Shown: positions 41,746 through 52,675, counted from the stretch's first letter. The stretch is DNA of 64,000 nucleotides from Xiphydria camelus (GCA_963678675.1 OY783192.1:9147953-9211952), one strand, 5' to 3'. The notes: a model not told the origin generated them from the letters alone. Translations and numbers: made by a program.

Positions 41746-41947
41746 CGTCAAAATGTATGTTCCAAGACTTTCTAATGAAAATACACGCTTATGTTGAGAC
41801 AAATATTTCTGCATACGTATGCGATAAATTGAATCACAACCTTTTTGTACAACATGCTAGATGTCGGGGAACTTCGAAGGAGGTTTCTAACTTTACTACA
41901 GTTGTTCACTCTTATATTATTATTAGTATGCTCGTATGTTATCTGGG

Positions 41948-42605
41948 CCCACACATGCCTATTGGAAGTATGGAAACGTACATCGTCAATAGCCCGAAAA
42001 AAATATTGGCATGTGTGAGTGGCGCGAATGGATAAGTACATTTGGGAGTCGTAAATGTTAACAGATTTTTTTTTATTTTTCAGTAATTTTCGCATGCATA
42101 CCTTTGAAACTATAAACTATTATTGATGTGTTAGTCATTATAATAAAATTGGCATGACTATCGGATGTGGACGGAACGAAGACTTGAGTCGGAAAGTTGC
42201 AGGAAAATTGTATGCAAATGGCCGCCATTTTCCCACGCATGCCTTTCGACATATGCTTAGAAAAAGCGATTTTAAGTGTATATAACAAAAGACTTGAGTG
42301 TCGGACGTGGCCTTCATATTTTAACAACATAGGAAAGTTGCAGGAAAATTGTATGCTGATTGCCGTCATTTTCCCACGCATGCCTTTTGACATATGCTTA
42401 GAAAAAGTGATTTTAAGTGTATATAACAAAAGACTTGAGTGTCGAACGTGGCCTTCATATTTTAACAACATAGGAAAGTTGCAGGAAAATTGTATGCTAA
42501 TTGCCGTCATTTTCCCACGCATGTCTTTTGACATATACTTAGAAGAAGTGATTTTAAGTGTATATAACAAAAGACTTGAGTGTTGGAGGTGGCCATCATA
42601 TTAAT
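41948..42605 (+). repeat. 141-bp satellite, right part, about 4.6 copies
   Basis: GGAAAGTTGCAGGAAAATTG occurs at 42191, 42332 and 42473 (141 bp apart). Older units extend left to the insertion point at 41948. The period is 47 codons, so repeated open frames of 135 and 165 codons appear on the two strands. Neither has a start or family motif of its own, and I treat them as artefacts. Confidence 0.93.
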
Positions 42606-42849
42606 TATACATATTGAAAATTGAAAATTTTGCGAGCGCGCGCGCTCGGCGTTGCAGCCGATTTCAAATCAGAGTATGTATAGGAAAGAGCGCAGGTATA
42701 CTCGTAGGTAAGAGACCAAATTCATGTACACAATAGCTTGGGGTCCCAAACCTTCCTTGGCAGGTAATTTCCGGACAATTCGTAACCAGCCATCTCCCGC
42801 AGTGACCGCTCTGACCGGTACCGTCATAAAAGTGATCCGAGCCGGCTAA

Positions 42850-43645
42850 AGGCGCGTCCTGACTGAGTCGACAGTGTCGATCGACACTGTCGACCAGAAC
42901 ATCGAAAACCGCGTCCTCACTGAGTCGACATTGTCGATCGACACTGTCGACTCAGTCAGGACGCGGCAGTCGACTTGGTCGATCGACATATTTTGTCGAT
43001 CGACATGTCGACTGGTTTTCCACGAGTTGTCGGTAAACATCAAAGGTAGTCGAGTCGAACGCAGAGGGTTCGGCAAGGCGAGCGGTTGTTTCGGCAGCGG
43101 TGCGATGACGGTCGGCGTACGGCGTACGGTTTTTGGCGATGCTCAAAGACCGCCCCAAACTTTTCGCTTCGTGTAGACGCTAAATTACTTGGCTCATGCT
43201 TGAATGCTTATTTTTTTATTCGTGTTCCGTCGCACGATAGACGGAATTCAGAATATCGGTTCGTACCGTTCGATAGCACCGCGATCTGAATACCTCACTA
43301 GCAAACGATATATTTCGGCGAAAGCGGCAAATGCGTTTGCAGTCCCGCACATTCCCCGAAAATTTTAATCGATACCGCTATGCGTGGAATACTAAATCTA
43401 TCTTGTAAAGGAGAGAATGACGAATTCAATAGATGACCGTCCGGAAAGACCAATCCAACCGGGGGGCCGTTTACGCCGAGAGGGTCGGAACATACCTCCG
43501 GAGGGTCGGGCCTTGTAGACCCGTCGACTCGACTACCCTTTGATGTTTACCGACAAACCAGTCGACATGCCAGTCGACAAAATCCAGTCGACAAATTCTA
43601 GTCGAAAGTGTCGATCGACACTGTCGACTCAGTCAGGACGCGCCT
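42850..43645. mobile_element. Harbinger-type MITE with TAA duplications and GTCGATCGAC-rich ends
   Basis: AGGCGCGTCCTGACTGAGTC at 42850 is inverted exactly at 43626-43645, the match continuing about 45 bp. It is flanked by TAA at 42847-42849 and 43646-43648. The arms are built of GTCGATCGACACTGTCGAC palindromes, and inner blocks (GTCGGTAAACATCAAAGG and its complement) are also inverted. The centre (43180-43450) is a fragment of the 63213-63490 family. No transposase. Confidence 0.85.
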
Positions 43646-43829
43646 TAAAGGAGAAGAGTGTCCGATGCAGCGGATGAACAATTTAGACCCCAAATAGCAC
43701 CGGACATCCAATGGATATCCATTTTGTGTCCATTTTATGTCCGTACGTCCATGGACATGTAATGGATATCCACTGAATATTCTAATTTGGATATTCTATG
43801 GACGTCCATTTATGGAGATAGAGCATGAT

Positions 43830-44510
43830 TTTCCTTCATTTCAAAAATAATCGAATAGGTTCTTTTACTAACACGTTTCAAAAGATTGATATGTTTTTAA
43901 ATAAATAAAATTTAATTATTATAATATAGTTATATATAGTACTACAATTGCGATGTATATATACATAATTACTCGACTTGACTTATTATATATACTTCTC
44001 ATCGTCATCGTCATTTCCGCGTGAGCTACGGTGAGCCGTGCGTGATCCGAATATAGGTAGGTACATATATTACAGAATTTTTTGTAGGTTTCAATGCATT
44101 TCTCCTCTAATATTATTACTATATTTTTTTACAATACGTACTGCTTTATACTAAACAGAACTATTTGCAAATTTTCTTAACATTGATGATGCTTTACCAG
44201 TAAAGCGTGAAATTTGTAAAGCTAACCTCAACATTTCTTCCGTATTTTTCAAGCACCAAAATTTCACATTTCCATTCATTTTAATTTTGACTATTGTTAC
44301 CCAAATTAAAAAAATTAATTGACTAAATCAATTATAATGTTCCTGGGAGAAATATATCGTCGATCCACGTAAATATAATATCGTTTCGGTATCAATTGAT
44401 ATAGATATAACCACGCTTCTCGTCGATCAACGATCAATTTTTCACTGGGGTTATGAGCAATATGTATGTTTGTTTAGTGAATTAATTATAGGACAAAAGA
44501 CGAATTAAGA
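43830..44510. other. Element A left interior, AT-rich, non-coding
   Basis: No open frame or repeat array is present between the subterminal words and the 15-bp minisatellite. It may hold the promoter of the 44783 gene, but no specific signal is recognised. Confidence 0.4.
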
Positions 44511-44574
44511 TTTACGATTAATTGTTCAGCACTTTGTGATAGCTGCAAGCCCCGATAACCCTGCTACTATAAGT

Positions 44575-44766
44575 ATTGCTGCTACGAGGATTGTTACTAC
44601 GAGGATTGCTGCTACGAGGATTGCTGCTACGAGGATTGCTGCTGCGAAGATTGCTGCTACGAGGATTGCTGCTTCGAGGATTGCTACTTCGAGGATTGCT
44701 GCTACGAGGATTGCTGCTGCGAAGATTGCTGCTACGAGGATTATTGCTACCAGAATTGCTGCTATG
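44575..44766 (+). repeat. 15-bp minisatellite (GAGGATTGCTGCTAC), about 13 copies
   Basis: The unit repeats with point variants (GCGAAGATTGCTGCT, TTCGAGGATTGCTGC). It ends 17 bp before the ATG of the transposase-like ORF. With a unit of five codons, all frames stay open on both strands, giving spurious proteins such as (TRIAA)n and (SNPRS)n. Confidence 0.93.
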
Positions 44767-44782
44767 AAGAATAGAAATTGAC

Positions 44783-46840
44783 ATGCCAAAAAGCATTGCT
44801 ACGAAGTATTACAGGCGAGCGAAGGTATGTGCTGATTCTTTCATAGACTTCTTCGACTCTCCTATTCAGCAGGCTTCTCACCGAGAAGTTTCAGATCAAT
44901 CTGAAAATGGCATTGAATGCGTAATCGAATCTAATACTCATCGTGAACCATCAAATAAATCTGTTTCTAATGCCAGCGTGGTAGATAATGAAGTGTTCGA
45001 TAATGATACATCTGACGATAGCTCTCTTAACTTCGGCTTTGATAATGATTCATCTGGTAATGACATACCTAATAATGATGTACCTGTTGATAAATTGAGT
45101 GGTACCGAGGCATTCGAAAGGGAACTTGCTATATGGGCTATTGAAAATAACGTTACTCACATAGCATTAAGTAAGTTATTAAATATTTTAAAGCCATGTC
45201 ATCCTAACTTACCCATCGATGCACGAACTGTACTGAAAACTCTTAGAAGCACACTCGTTAAAATTATTGAACCGGGGAATTATTATCATTTTGGGTTGAG
45301 TAATTGTGTTGCAAACCTGCTTTCACATTACACTATTCGAAATTTACAGGTTATAGAAGTATGTATTAATATAGATGGATTACCTCTAAATAAAAGTAGT
45401 AGTGATGAGGTATATCCTATACTCTGTAACTTGGTTCAAAATCGTAAAGTGGTTGATATAATAGGAATATATCATGGAAAGCAGAAACCTATCAGTGCAA
45501 ATATATATTTAAAAGATTTTGTCCAAGAAGCTATTAATATAACAGTTAACGGTATATCATTTCACGGACGTACTTATCCATTTAAAATTAAAGCTTTCAT
45601 CTGCGATGCACCTGCTAAATCATTTATTAAATATGCCAAAGGTCACTCGGGATATTATTCCTGTACAAAGTGTTGTATAGAGGGGGACTATATTAATAAT
45701 AGAGTTTGTTTCCCGAGTTTAACTAACTCCTGTCTAAGGAACGATAGTGATTTCAGAATGAAATCACAAGAAGAGCATCACACAGGTACATCAATATTAG
45801 AGTCAATACCACATTTGAATATGATAACTGATTTTCCGTTAGACCCGATGCACTTAATCTACTTAGGAGTCGTGAAAAGATTAATTCTTTCTTTGTGGTG
45901 CAATGGTAAACCTTCGGCGAAATTATCTTTTAGTCAGTTAACAGAAATATCTGACTTATTAGTAAGAAATAGAAATAATATTCCGAATGAATTCAATCGT
46001 AAACCAAGGGCTTTAAACGAATGCACAAGGTGGAAAGCAACCGAATTTAAACAATTTTTATTTTACACTGGACCCGTAGTATTAAAATCAGTACTCAGTC
46101 ATGACAAATATTTAAACTTCATAACTTTGCATGTTGCTGCAACTATTTTGTCACGTGCGAAACATTTTCAATATATCGATTATGCTAAGTCACTATTGTA
46201 TTATTTTGTGAAAACATTTATTATTTTATATGGTAAAGAAAATGTTTCACATAATGTACATAACTTGTTGCACATCTGCGATGATGTAAGAAAATTGGGA
46301 GTTTTAGAAAAATTCGACGCCTTCCCCTTCGAAAATTATATGCAATTGATAAAAAAAATGATTCGCAAGAACGATAAGCCATTACAGCAAATCATACGCC
46401 GTAAATACGAACAAAAGTGTTTTATATCTTCTAACAATAAGACAATAGAAAAAGGCGTTACACCTCAAATGCTCAATCGACATCAGAATGGACCGGTAGT
46501 AGGTACTTCATACAGAAACCAATGGGGCAAAGTAGCCTTTCCTAATTTTACCCTAACGGTACAAGAACCAGATAACTGTTGCTGTTTACACGATGGTAGT
46601 ATTATTTATATTCAGAATTTCGCTTCCACCGATATAAATACATTTGCTATTGGACGTAAATATGAATCAGTGCAAGATTTGTATGTGAAACCGTGTAAAT
46701 CATCACAGTTAGGTATTTATAAAGTAAACAATGAAATGGGTCCTCTACAAAGTAGAAACATAAGCGAAATTGCGTATAAATGTGTAAAACTAGATTTAAA
46801 AGAAAAATCTGTTGTTTTCCCACTATTACATTCAGAGTAA
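44783..46840 (+). CDS. Transposase-like protein of element A, 685 aa, intact
   Basis: A single open exon starts MPKSIATKYYRRAKVCADSF. A TGA lies just before the ATG, so this start is likely. Residues 30-110 are acidic and Asn/Ser-rich. Recognisable blocks of a widespread invertebrate transposon protein follow: VCINIDGLPL (193-202), FICDAPAKSFIKYAKGHSGY (272-291) with CTKCC (294-298), DFPLDPMHLIYLGVVKRL (350-367), RKPRALNECTRWKATEF (406-422), NVHNLLHICDDV (491-502) and FPFENYMQLIKK (514-525). D198, D275 and D354 are candidate catalytic acids. These blocks resemble Tnp2/Transposase_21-type (CACTA-like) proteins by order, which is inference. No stop or frameshift, so the copy may be recent or still functional. 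Confidence 0.8.
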   Translation: MPKSIATKYYRRAKVCADSFIDFFDSPIQQASHREVSDQSENGIECVIESNTHREPSNKSVSNASVVDNEVFDNDTSDDSSLNFGFDNDSSGNDIPNNDVPVDKLSGTEAFERELAIWAIENNVTHIALSKLLNILKPCHPNLPIDARTVLKTLRSTLVKIIEPGNYYHFGLSNCVANLLSHYTIRNLQVIEVCINIDGLPLNKSSSDEVYPILCNLVQNRKVVDIIGIYHGKQKPISANIYLKDFVQEAINITVNGISFHGRTYPFKIKAFICDAPAKSFIKYAKGHSGYYSCTKCCIEGDYINNRVCFPSLTNSCLRNDSDFRMKSQEEHHTGTSILESIPHLNMITDFPLDPMHLIYLGVVKRLILSLWCNGKPSAKLSFSQLTEISDLLVRNRNNIPNEFNRKPRALNECTRWKATEFKQFLFYTGPVVLKSVLSHDKYLNFITLHVAATILSRAKHFQYIDYAKSLLYYFVKTFIILYGKENVSHNVHNLLHICDDVRKLGVLEKFDAFPFENYMQLIKKMIRKNDKPLQQIIRRKYEQKCFISSNNKTIEKGVTPQMLNRHQNGPVVGTSYRNQWGKVAFPNFTLTVQEPDNCCCLHDGSIIYIQNFASTDINTFAIGRKYESVQDLYVKPCKSSQLGIYKVNNEMGPLQSRNISEIAYKCVKLDLKEKSVVFPLLHSE

Positions 46841-46921
46841 TAGTTGACACACTTGTAAGTTGATCCGGCGTATTCTAAAGTTTTGGTATGTTAAATGTAG
46901 AATATTCCTGTATTGTAAAAA

Positions 46922-49904
46922 ATGGAGACTTCGTGGACTGTTGTTAAATTTGATAAGGAAGATACGGTTGAAGCTGTTCCATCTAAATGGATTTTCAACA
47001 ACCAATGTTATTGGCCGCCATTTCCTAATGGGAAAATCATGACCTTCATAAGAAATAACGCGGAACCGAATACTTGTTGGCCATCACATGATGTTACCGT
47101 ATTTTGGAACGCCACATATGGTAATTATATAGTATTACTGTTGTGAATAGCTGTTGTGAAGCAAAATATACTTCCATATTCCCGTAAAACATATATATTT
47201 TATGTATTTATACATAGATCATGTATATAATTCATAGCAATTTCTTTTAATTTAGATAATTACTCAACCGCGAGGGAAAAATCAAGAAGTGCCGAATTTA
47301 CGTCCGATGTCAATTCAGATGTGAATATAAATGAACGCAATGCATCAAAGAGGAAAATTACTAAGCGTTCATATGGTTCCTCATTTGATGAAGACTACGA
47401 ATCAGATGAAGTTACAAACTTACCTGATCCACCACTTATCCAAAAAGGGTTGTTAAAATATCAGTTCTATAAGTAAATGTTTTATTTCCAATATTTTAGA
47501 TTTTACTCAACGTCTAAAGAAATCCAAAAATCGATTTATTGACTGGCAATATCGGAAATTCCAATACCGTACGTCCCAGCCTAGGAGTTCGAGATAAGAG
47601 TGGCTTAATTTGATCTATATTTCTACCGCCGATCAATGAGAGATCGGTGGGCTAAGTATTGACCATTCCATTGACGCTTCGTCAATTTCGTAACTCAATG
47701 GTAACAGTCAACTATCGTGAGAAGAACATAGCTGTCCGTTAATACTTATCCCGCCGATATCTCGCATTGGTCGACGGTATAAGTATAGGCCAAATTAAAC
47801 CCCTCCTATCTCGAACTTCAAGGCTGAGACATACAGCATACATCAATACAACGGAAATAAGATATACATTACGATATTTTTGCGACATTGGAAATCAATA
47901 TGACATTTCTTAAGTACATTTAGACATCAAATTAAGTTCAAAACCGTATGCTGTTATGGGTATAGACCACAGGAAAGAAAGCATCTACTTGTGATGTAGA
48001 CTAAAACCTATAAAAATAACCTTTGTATTCATATATTACATATTATTATATTTCAGATGAGATATTTGAGATGAGAATAGGAAATAGAACAGGGCAAGAA
48101 ATACAAAAAATCGATGTTCTACCATCAGCAGGTCAGACGGCTATCTTTCCATTTGAGGGTATCAATGAAACCCGTGGCAGACAGAAAATAAAGAATATCA
48201 ATCCTGCAGTTCAACCATCATGTACGACAAATATTTCGACGCTTGAATGTATGAGTCACGGATGCTGTCGCTGGTGACTTTTAAAAATGTCATTTTTAAA
48301 CGTACTAGCCAATGAGCAATTAGTTCACATGCTCTCGTTAGATACGGCGGCATTTGCCCTGACTAATGGAAGCATGAGAATTGGTTGATCATTGGTTAGT
48401 ATGTTTGAAAATGACATGTAAAAAAGTCACCAGCGATAGAATTCGTGACGCCGGAAGTAAATCGCTATTTTCTTTTAACAAAATTTATGCAATTGTACTT
48501 ATATTTTGTTTCATTTCAGATAATGTCGATTTTGAGGAAGACAATAATACTACTTCAGTCGCTACAAACGGCATTTTTGGCAGCGCCATTGAGTGTAAAA
48601 AATGTACGTGTTGCCCTCTACACGCAGAAAGTAATAATGGTACGTATTTTTGTAAGGGTGAAAAGATTTTTTCCATATAGAGATTTCACTGCGATTTTTG
48701 TCCGCTTTTATATAATTAATTGATACCTCCGTACGTTTCCACACATTACAAATATAGAACTTTTATCTAAGTCTTTGATTAAACGGCTATCCCAGGATCG
48801 TGCAATGGACGCCCCTCTTCTTTTGACAGTCTTGTGATTTGTTCAATCTAGATCAGATTATTGCCTTATTAAATTACAGGTTGAAGTCATCACTGAAAGT
48901 GTATTATTCTTTTCAGACAAATATTTCAAAGTTATAATTCGTCAACAAAACTACCTGAAAGCGCAACTATGGCAAATGGCCGATGACTTTCGAGATATGA
49001 AAAATTCATTCCGTCAGCGAGATCAATATGGGAATAATAATACCGAAGAAGAGTCAATATTTCATAAATTTCAATTCCCACTGAATTCGACAGAAGATTT
49101 GGAAAATGTATTCAACGATTATTTGATGGCGGAGAATAACTTTAAAAGCACGGTAAATTCAATATACTACTATTATGTAAGCATTGAGTTATAGATATAC
49201 CATATGATTTCGTGGACAGTACTTATACGATGTTATGTTATGCAGCGCGTTTTAGACTATAGAGTGGTATGATTGGGTGCGACATGATGCATGCAATGTC
49301 CGGCAAACGTTTTGAAAAAAGATCTTTATATAACTAATATTTATTTTAGGTCATGGAATTGTCAAAAATTGGTGGCAGTACAGTTTATGATTACATCAAA
49401 CGAACTTTACAATTGTTGATAACCAATGAACTTGCTGCAACATACAATTGGTTTGGAGCAAAAAATAAAAATGAATTTGGCAAGCTCCGGATTGCAGACG
49501 TATTAATAAGTAAGTTTTCAATACGTACATAAATAATGTCCCAATAGTATGAGACTAAAGAAATGTTGTCTTAACACCTACCTCAGTAGCGCATCTCTCT
49601 GAGCAATGTTTCTGAAATTTTTCTACCGTGTTTCAAGAACATTACTCGAACTAGAAACGTAGTAGAAACAAATCAGAAACGTTTCAGTAACGTTGCTCAG
49701 ACAGATGTACTACTGGGGCCATAATTATCATACATATTACCATATTTTTATTAAATTTGTTTAGCTTCAGCCCAGATGTGCAAACCCGATATGACTAAGA
49801 AAGATTGTCAAGAAGCAGTACAAAAATGGCTGAGAAGAGCGAAAGAGCGCAATGAAAATGCGAATAAACGGCAAAGACTCCAGAACACCGCTAGTGGGAG
49901 ATGA
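46922..49904 (+). CDS. DUF4806-domain accessory protein of element A, multi-exon, possibly damaged
   Basis: Exon 1 (46922-47120) begins METSWTVVKFDKEDTVEAVP and has WPPFPNGKIMTFIRNN, the standard N-terminus of these proteins. Further exons: 47256 to about 47472, 48057 to about 48275, 48520-48639 (with CKKCTCCPLH), 48917-49152, 49350-49509 and 49765-49904. The DUF4806 domain runs across the last three: FHKFQFPLNSTEDLENVFND, then ELSKIGGSTVYDYIKRTLQL, LLITNELAATYNWFGAKNK. The protein ends KKDCQEAVQKWLRRAKER and a basic tail. Two MITEs (47577-47827, 48264-48439) interrupt it, the second probably inside an exon. The phase between exons 2 and 3 does not close, so a full product is doubtful. A role in DNA binding or transposition control is only inferred from company. 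Confidence 0.68.
47577..47827. mobile_element. MITE inside the DUF4806 gene of element A
   Basis: CAGCCTAGGAGTTCGAGATA at about 47577 is inverted, with differences, at about 47808-47827 (CAGCCTTGAAGTTCGAGATA on the complement). The arms continue with related TTTAATTTG and CCTATA blocks. No duplication is clear. Confidence 0.72.
48264..48439. mobile_element. MITE at the end of exon 3 of the DUF4806 gene
   Basis: CTGTCGCTGGTGACTTTT at 48264 is inverted at about 48422-48439 (CTATCGCTGGTGACTTTT). The arms extend about 70 bp (ATGTCATTTT, CCAATGA). It follows ECMSHG of the gene and seems to split exon 3. Confidence 0.8.
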
Positions 49905-50240
49905 AGACTAATATAGCGGGTATGCAATTATGGTGCACTGAGACGTGAGGGTCACTCACAGAGTGAAAATAGCCAATATACATTTTAGGAATGTCATCGC
50001 AGATTTTAATCTACAAGTCGAGCAAAAGCCGCATGAAAAAGAAAGTAGATGAATAATATTTCTTATTTATAAGAAGTACTAAATTTATCATGACAAATAA
50101 GTGATAATTTGATTTCAAAGTTAATAGAAGTAAAGGTTCACCATTATATGTGATAAAAGGAATCATAAGCCGAAAATTTTTGGAAATGTGCTTTTCAGAG
50201 GCGTCGCTTAATCAAGTAATGTACTACTCACTGTCCAATT
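49905..50240. other. 3' region of element A, non-coding
   Basis: AT-rich DNA after the DUF4806 stop. Nothing recognised. Confidence 0.4.
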
Positions 50241-50242
50241 AA

Positions 50243-50392
50243 GGGGTAACGCCACTTTAGAATAGTGGAAAAATTTGAAAAGATTCTACATCGGCTAGAA
50301 AGGAAGAAAAAGAGGATAACGTCTGTGAGGAAGGCTATCTGTTTAGTGTAAAGTTGGCTCCTTTACCGGCCGCTAGAGTGGTGTGTTACCCC
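50243..50392. mobile_element. TTAA-flanked MITE (GGGGTAAC ends)
   Basis: GGGGTAACGCCACT at 50243 and its approximate complement at 50373-50392 (GGGGTAACACACCACTCTAG) are flanked by TTAA at 50239-50242 and 50393-50396. TTAA duplications fit piggyBac or Kolobok relatives. Confidence 0.68.
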
Positions 50393-51018
50393 TTAATATA
50401 AGTTACTTTTGTTTCTAGTAATTGTATAAGTTCTTATTTCAGTTATATGTTTGAGTAATTCAATAATTGAAGGTTCTTATTAGTCGGAAATATTAGAGCA
50501 TCCCGAAAGAATTTTTGTTCTTTTTATATTTCAAGTATATTCACTTCCAATATTAAATAATAACAATTTCGTTTCTTGCGTAACTATAATGGATACAGCA
50601 TTTTAAGAAGATAGTTATAGAAAACGAATATATTTTCGATATATTTCAGTACATACAAGGATACTCCTTCTGGCTTTAGAATTATAATACTTGCAATATC
50701 TGTGTTACTATATCTTTATATATTTAACGAGATGATTGATATAATAAAAAAACATGTTTTATTCTTGATTGAACTTGTTGCATATTTATTTACGAGATTT
50801 TGTTGATATGTCCATAAAATATCCATTCAACATCCATTGAACGTCCGTTTCGTGTTCTGTGAAGAACATCATATGGATGTACTCGAAGGTTGCAAAAGTA
50901 CATCCATTGGATATCCAGTGGATGTCCAATGGACATATTACGGACATTCTATGGATATCTGTCTTATACGGCATGATCATCCATTGGACGTCCATTGAAC
51001 ATCCGTGTGCTATTTGGG

Positions 51019-51104
51019 ACCGGGAGCTGAGAGACATTGAGTATGAAAAAATCGCTGACCTCATTCTGATTGATGATTTGAGTTCAGAAAGACTTAAAGA
51101 ATGA
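51019..51104 (+). pseudogene. C-terminal coding exon split by element A
   Basis: After the right end of element A the plus strand reads RELRDIEYEKIADLILIDDL, SSERLKE and TGA. Joining it to 43650-43686 with a single AC gives RRVSDAADEQFRRELRDIEY without a break, so element A probably entered a coding exon. In that frame a TAA (the MITE duplication at 43646) lies upstream. The family is unknown. The gene converges with the Cys-rich gene at 51350-52240. Confidence 0.5.
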
Positions 51105-51349
51105 CATCTCGTGGAGGTTGCCGGACGGAATTATGGTCCATTTTTTTTATCGGCCATTTAATAGGAGTTTTCGATACCGTCGCTGTAGCTGTGAAAAAAA
51201 CGTTGTTCTTGACTATTAAAAGGTTGTTTGGGTAAGGTATGAAATTAAAAACGGCGTCATCATAATACAATACAAATTTATTTATTAATGAAAAAGGAAT
51301 AAGTGGTTTATATAATTAATTATTATCGAAAACTAACAAAATTGTACAA

Positions 51350-52240
51350 TTACGTAGGTAAGTTTTGACAATGGTTGTGGATGTATTTGCAAAGAGAGAT
51401 ACAATTAACGTTGCTTTTTTTACAATTACAGGACATTGTTCTGCAATCAGCATTACATTTGCAAGGCCTGATTAAAGAACTTGGCAAAGGCGGTTTTGTC
51501 ATTTGCACCGGGTGGAGCTGTCCATCTCGTCTTTCATAGCCAAATTGGAGAAAGTTCAGAGGCTCACATATTGGTTGTGAGGAATTTTTCCACAAATATG
51601 TTTGGGCTGCAGCTCTTAAGCAATGTAAATACAAAGCATCAGAAGTGCAAATAACTTTAGATATATTGAAATTGAAACCAATATTACGGGTAATTGACCT
51701 GAAACGTAGTTCATCTGCTGTGGATTTTTCTTTAGCAAATAAATAAGTGCAAACTTCTTCAATGTTCTTAAAATGCATCGGAGTTTCGGAGTTACTTGTA
51801 AAAGTTGAGAGAGCATCCTGAACGAATATCGGCTTGTCGTGTCGCAACCTGTTAGAGCATTTAACGCGGGTAAAGTATTACACATTTTTTCGCCAAGTGA
51901 TTCAGCTGCTAAATGACAACTTACAAGATTTCCTTTTTCACTCGATCCTTCAAACCAGATACCTCGACATTCAATGTTCGACAGTCTATGTCAAAAGTGA
52001 ATGCTACGCACGAAAACATCAGTATACGAACTAATTATAATTACTTGTTCAATCCCTCCACGAACAGCGTGAAAAATATGGCTGAACATTCTACAATCTG
52101 CTTCTAGGTGATTAGAATTCAAGTTTAGCACTTCAGATAAACTATTACTTTGGAGCTTGAAGCATTTCGTGGGGTCTTCATATCCACCGGTAATGAACAG
52201 TTCTGTTTCAGCATTGATGTTTAACCCTTAACTAACGTGG
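51350..52240 (-). pseudogene. Cys-rich (CXC-tail) transposon protein, broken, copy 1
   Basis: Read on the minus strand, conserved phrases appear in order but in changing frames. First NHLEADCRMFSHIFHAV, matching the (HEEADTR...) motif of a common invertebrate transposon protein. Then SSYTDVFV, SLGEKMCNTLPALNALTGCD with TTS, and FKNIEEVCTYLFAKEKS. Then CLRAAAQTYLWKNSSQP and LIRPCKCNADCRTMSCNCKK to CKYIHNHCQNLPT and a stop. The tail resembles Tesmin/TSO1-like CXC zinc-binding repeats. There is a frameshift near 51770 and an internal stop near 52000. The superfamily is not named here. A second copy of the 3' part is at 62206-62505. Confidence 0.68.
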
Positions 52241-52530
52241 TGACATTTTGGAACACAAACTACGCTGTGGGGTCCTTGGGACTCCTATTTATTGACAGCA
52301 GATAATGACATTCAGTGATACATTTAAAAATGTTTGTTATTTCAAGGTGAAAAAGGCATTACATGAGAGACACTAATGAAAAAAATGCACGTTTATTTTC
52401 ACTATGAACTTTATTTTAATATATAAGAAAAAGAGATTACGAAAATGAACATTTGTTTCTAAATGTGTATACAACTTTACGTGAATATACTTTTTAAACG
52501 AATCAACTGTTGTGGCCATTTGTTAGCTGT
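52241..52530. other. AT-rich spacer before element C
   Basis: No gene recognised. It continues the flank of the Cys-rich gene into which element C inserted. Confidence 0.4.
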
Positions 52531-52587
52531 ATCCCGTGTGGAAATGTTCATTGGGCCCCAATTGGGCTTAACCTGAAATGTTACTTT

Positions 52588-52675
52588 TAATGAATAATAA
52601 GATTAATAATGAATAATAAGATTAATAATGAATAATAAGATTAATAATGAATAATAAGATTAATAATAATTAATA
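52588..52675 (+). repeat. 19-bp tandem repeat (TAATGAATAATAAGATTAA), about 4 copies
   Basis: Four near-perfect copies lie just inside the left end of element C. Confidence 0.9.

Larger units (their letters stand above)
36286..41947 (+). mobile_element. CCC-ended transposon B (DUF4806-bearing, decayed), 5.66 kb
   Basis: The left end CCCAGATAACATAGGA is inverted at the right end (CCCAGATAACATACGA on the complement, ending 41947). Removing it joins ATTTTCCC to ACACATGCC, which recreates the satellite phrase ATTTTCCCACGCATGCC seen at 42226 and fixes a 2- or 3-bp duplication within CCC. Inside are a broken DUF4806 gene (39739-40930), a LINE fragment, a palindrome, a MITE and, near the right end, a 104-bp tandem array. 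No transposase gene remains. Confidence 0.82.
43689..51018 (+). mobile_element. CCC-ended transposon A, 7.33 kb, two genes, AC duplication
   Basis: The left end CCCAAATAGCACCGGACATC and the complemented right end CCCAAATAGCACACGGATGT share the first 12 bp and then words of the type TCCAATGGA and ATGGATATCCA, repeated many times in the first and last 250 bp. AC flanks both sides (43687-43688, 51019-51020). It carries a 685-codon transposase-like ORF and a DUF4806 gene. The 2-bp duplication, short ends and repeated subterminal words recall EnSpm/CACTA elements, but the ends are not CACTA, so the superfamily is left open. Confidence 0.88.

Noticed and set aside
42073..42604. 165- and 135-codon frames on opposite strands
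   Set aside because: They are consequences of the 141-bp satellite period being a multiple of three.
44518..44796. Low-complexity proteins such as (SNPRS)n and (TRIAA)n
   Set aside because: The 15-bp minisatellite leaves all frames open; no independent evidence of coding.
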